DNA of 64,000 nt from positions 3,583,001 to 3,647,000 of the forward strand of contig NZ_CP141266.1 in assembly GCF_030540775.2 (NCBI RefSeq). The letters are read 5' to 3'. A program made the translations under genes and the position numbers. The notes under the pieces were generated by a model. That model ran no database searches. It saw only the letters and a program-made list of their open reading frames with translations, and was not told the DNA's origin. Shown piece after piece: positions 63,387 to 64,000 of the stretch. How positions within the stretch are numbered: the stretch's first letter is position 1; each line of letters begins with the position of its first letter. This stretch comes from Flavivirga abyssicola. Lineage in GTDB: Bacteria; Bacteroidota; Bacteroidia; Flavobacteriales; Flavobacteriaceae.

Positions 63387-64000
63387 CTATTTGAGTTTGC
63401 CCAACGTATTGTATTTGTGCTTTCCTAATAACCCTTTATCAGAATTCAAGAATTGTTCTGTATACCATTTAGTATTTTTAGCAGCATCTTCTAATTCAAT
63501 ATTCAAGGCTAAATTACTTGCTAAAGAAGCAGATAGTACACAACCACTCCCATGTTTTTGAAAAACTTTATCTGTATTGGGAGGTATATTTACCATAACG
63601 ATACCACTGTGATACAATTCGTCCCAACCTTTTTTATCGGTTCGATGGCCACCTTTTAAATAAATATTGGTGAAGTAGGATATATGTTCAATCGTATTTT
63701 CAATGTTTAATTTAGGATATAAACTTTGAATTTCATCATAGTTAGGTGTGACAATATAACATTGCTTCCATATCTTGTCTAGTAAACTTTGGTTTTCGGT
63801 TTCATGAAAATCAAAACCGGCACTTGCTTTAATGATGGGATCTAAAACAATTTTTATATCGGAATTTAGATTGTGTAATTTGTTTAAAATGAGATGTAAT
63901 GTATCCCAGTATTCTACAATTCCAATTTTTACAGTGTTAATATCAAAACGTTCAAAGAGGGTTTCAATTTGAGCGATAATCACATCAACTTCTGTCCAAA
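63387..64000 (-). CDS. thiD: hydroxymethylpyrimidine/phosphomethylpyrimidine kinase ThiD, 5' end outside window
   Basis: The frame is open to the right edge, so the N-terminus is missing; the GTG at 63983 is internal, since upstream codons read WTEVDV in the same frame. Visible ribokinase-like features are KIVLDPIIKASAGF, VTPNYDEIQSLYP, IYLKGGHRTDKKG, and the anion hole/catalytic Asp region where the family has GTGCTLSAA, here KHGSGCVLSASLAS. It phosphorylates hydroxymethylpyrimidine twice, supplying ThiE. Part of the thi operon, 15 bases upstream of thiE. Confidence 0.93.
   Translation of the reverse strand, partial: WTEVDVIIAQIETLFERFDINTVKIGIVEYWDTLHLILNKLHNLNSDIKIVLDPIIKASAGFDFHETENQSLLDKIWKQCYIVTPNYDEIQSLYPKLNIENTIEHISYFTNIYLKGGHRTDKKGWDELYHSGIVMVNIPPNTDKVFQKHGSGCVLSASLASNLALNIELEDAAKNTKWYTEQFLNSDKGLLGKHKYNTLGKLK

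Noticed and set aside
63981-63983. GTG start for thiD
   Set aside because: The frame continues to the window edge with ThiD-like residues (WTEVDV), so this codon is internal.

Overview
The window reads as a chromosomal segment of a polysaccharide-degrading, probably marine Flavobacteriaceae (Bacteroidota). It is AT-rich and carries two SusC/SusD pairs, a FecI/FecR sigma/anti-sigma pair, a type IX secretion (T9SS) sorting domain, many signal peptides and lipoprotein signals with few recognisable ribosome-binding sites, and promoter boxes of the Bacteroidota form TAnnTTTG. The species cannot be named from the sequence alone.

Layout. 1-4.4 kb is housekeeping: the end of an NlpC/P60 peptidase, a thiolase, a 7TM-HD (PgpH-type) phosphodiesterase and tRNA-Ser(GCU). 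4.37-5.15 kb is an unusual tandem array. A short GIY-YIG nuclease gene is repeated every ~324 bp, and each copy runs into the 5' part of tRNA-Pro; only the last tRNA-Pro is intact, while the earlier ones have the T-arm replaced by another hairpin. 5.15-16.27 kb looks like an island. The last 13 bp of tRNA-Pro plus its flanking base recur at its far end, but no integrase remains. Its cargo is an O-antigen-ligase/TPR/esterase fusion and a secreted-protein operon: transglutaminase-like protein, helical LTXXQ-like protein, Sel1 protein with a T9SS tail, and a Cys/Asp-rich protein ending in a GH19 muramidase/chitinase domain. Two small proteins and a decayed partial copy of the Sel1 gene follow.

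16.5-27.4 kb is a first polysaccharide utilisation locus (PUL): divergent FecI sigma and FecR anti-sigma, an STN-bearing SusC, SusD, a small lipoprotein, a GH105-type unsaturated uronyl hydrolase and a heparinase II/III-type lyase. It most likely targets a uronic-acid-containing polysaccharide. 27.6-33.3 kb is mixed: a second ECF sigma with an overlapping membrane partner, a decayed HTH locus, an alpha/beta hydrolase, an M23 peptidase, a GNAT acetyltransferase and a membrane-bound XRE regulator.

33.4-52.9 kb is a beta-mannan PUL: two GH5 and two GH26 mannanases, a cellobiose/mannobiose 2-epimerase, a GH130 phosphorylase, a sodium:solute symporter, an AraC regulator, SusC/SusD and two surface lipoproteins. 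The two lipoproteins share a repeated binding-like module, and one also has three fasciclin domains. The inferred route is extracellular cutting to mannobiose, import, epimerisation to mannosyl-glucose, then phosphorolysis to mannose-1-phosphate and glucose.

53.1-60.5 kb is a uronate operon: LacI regulator, SDR mannonate/fructuronate oxidoreductase, UxuA, UxaC and a three-part TRAP transporter. It could use hexuronates, possibly including those released by PUL 1. 60.8-64.0 kb is the end of a thiamine operon on the minus strand (thiD partial, thiE, thiG, thiH).
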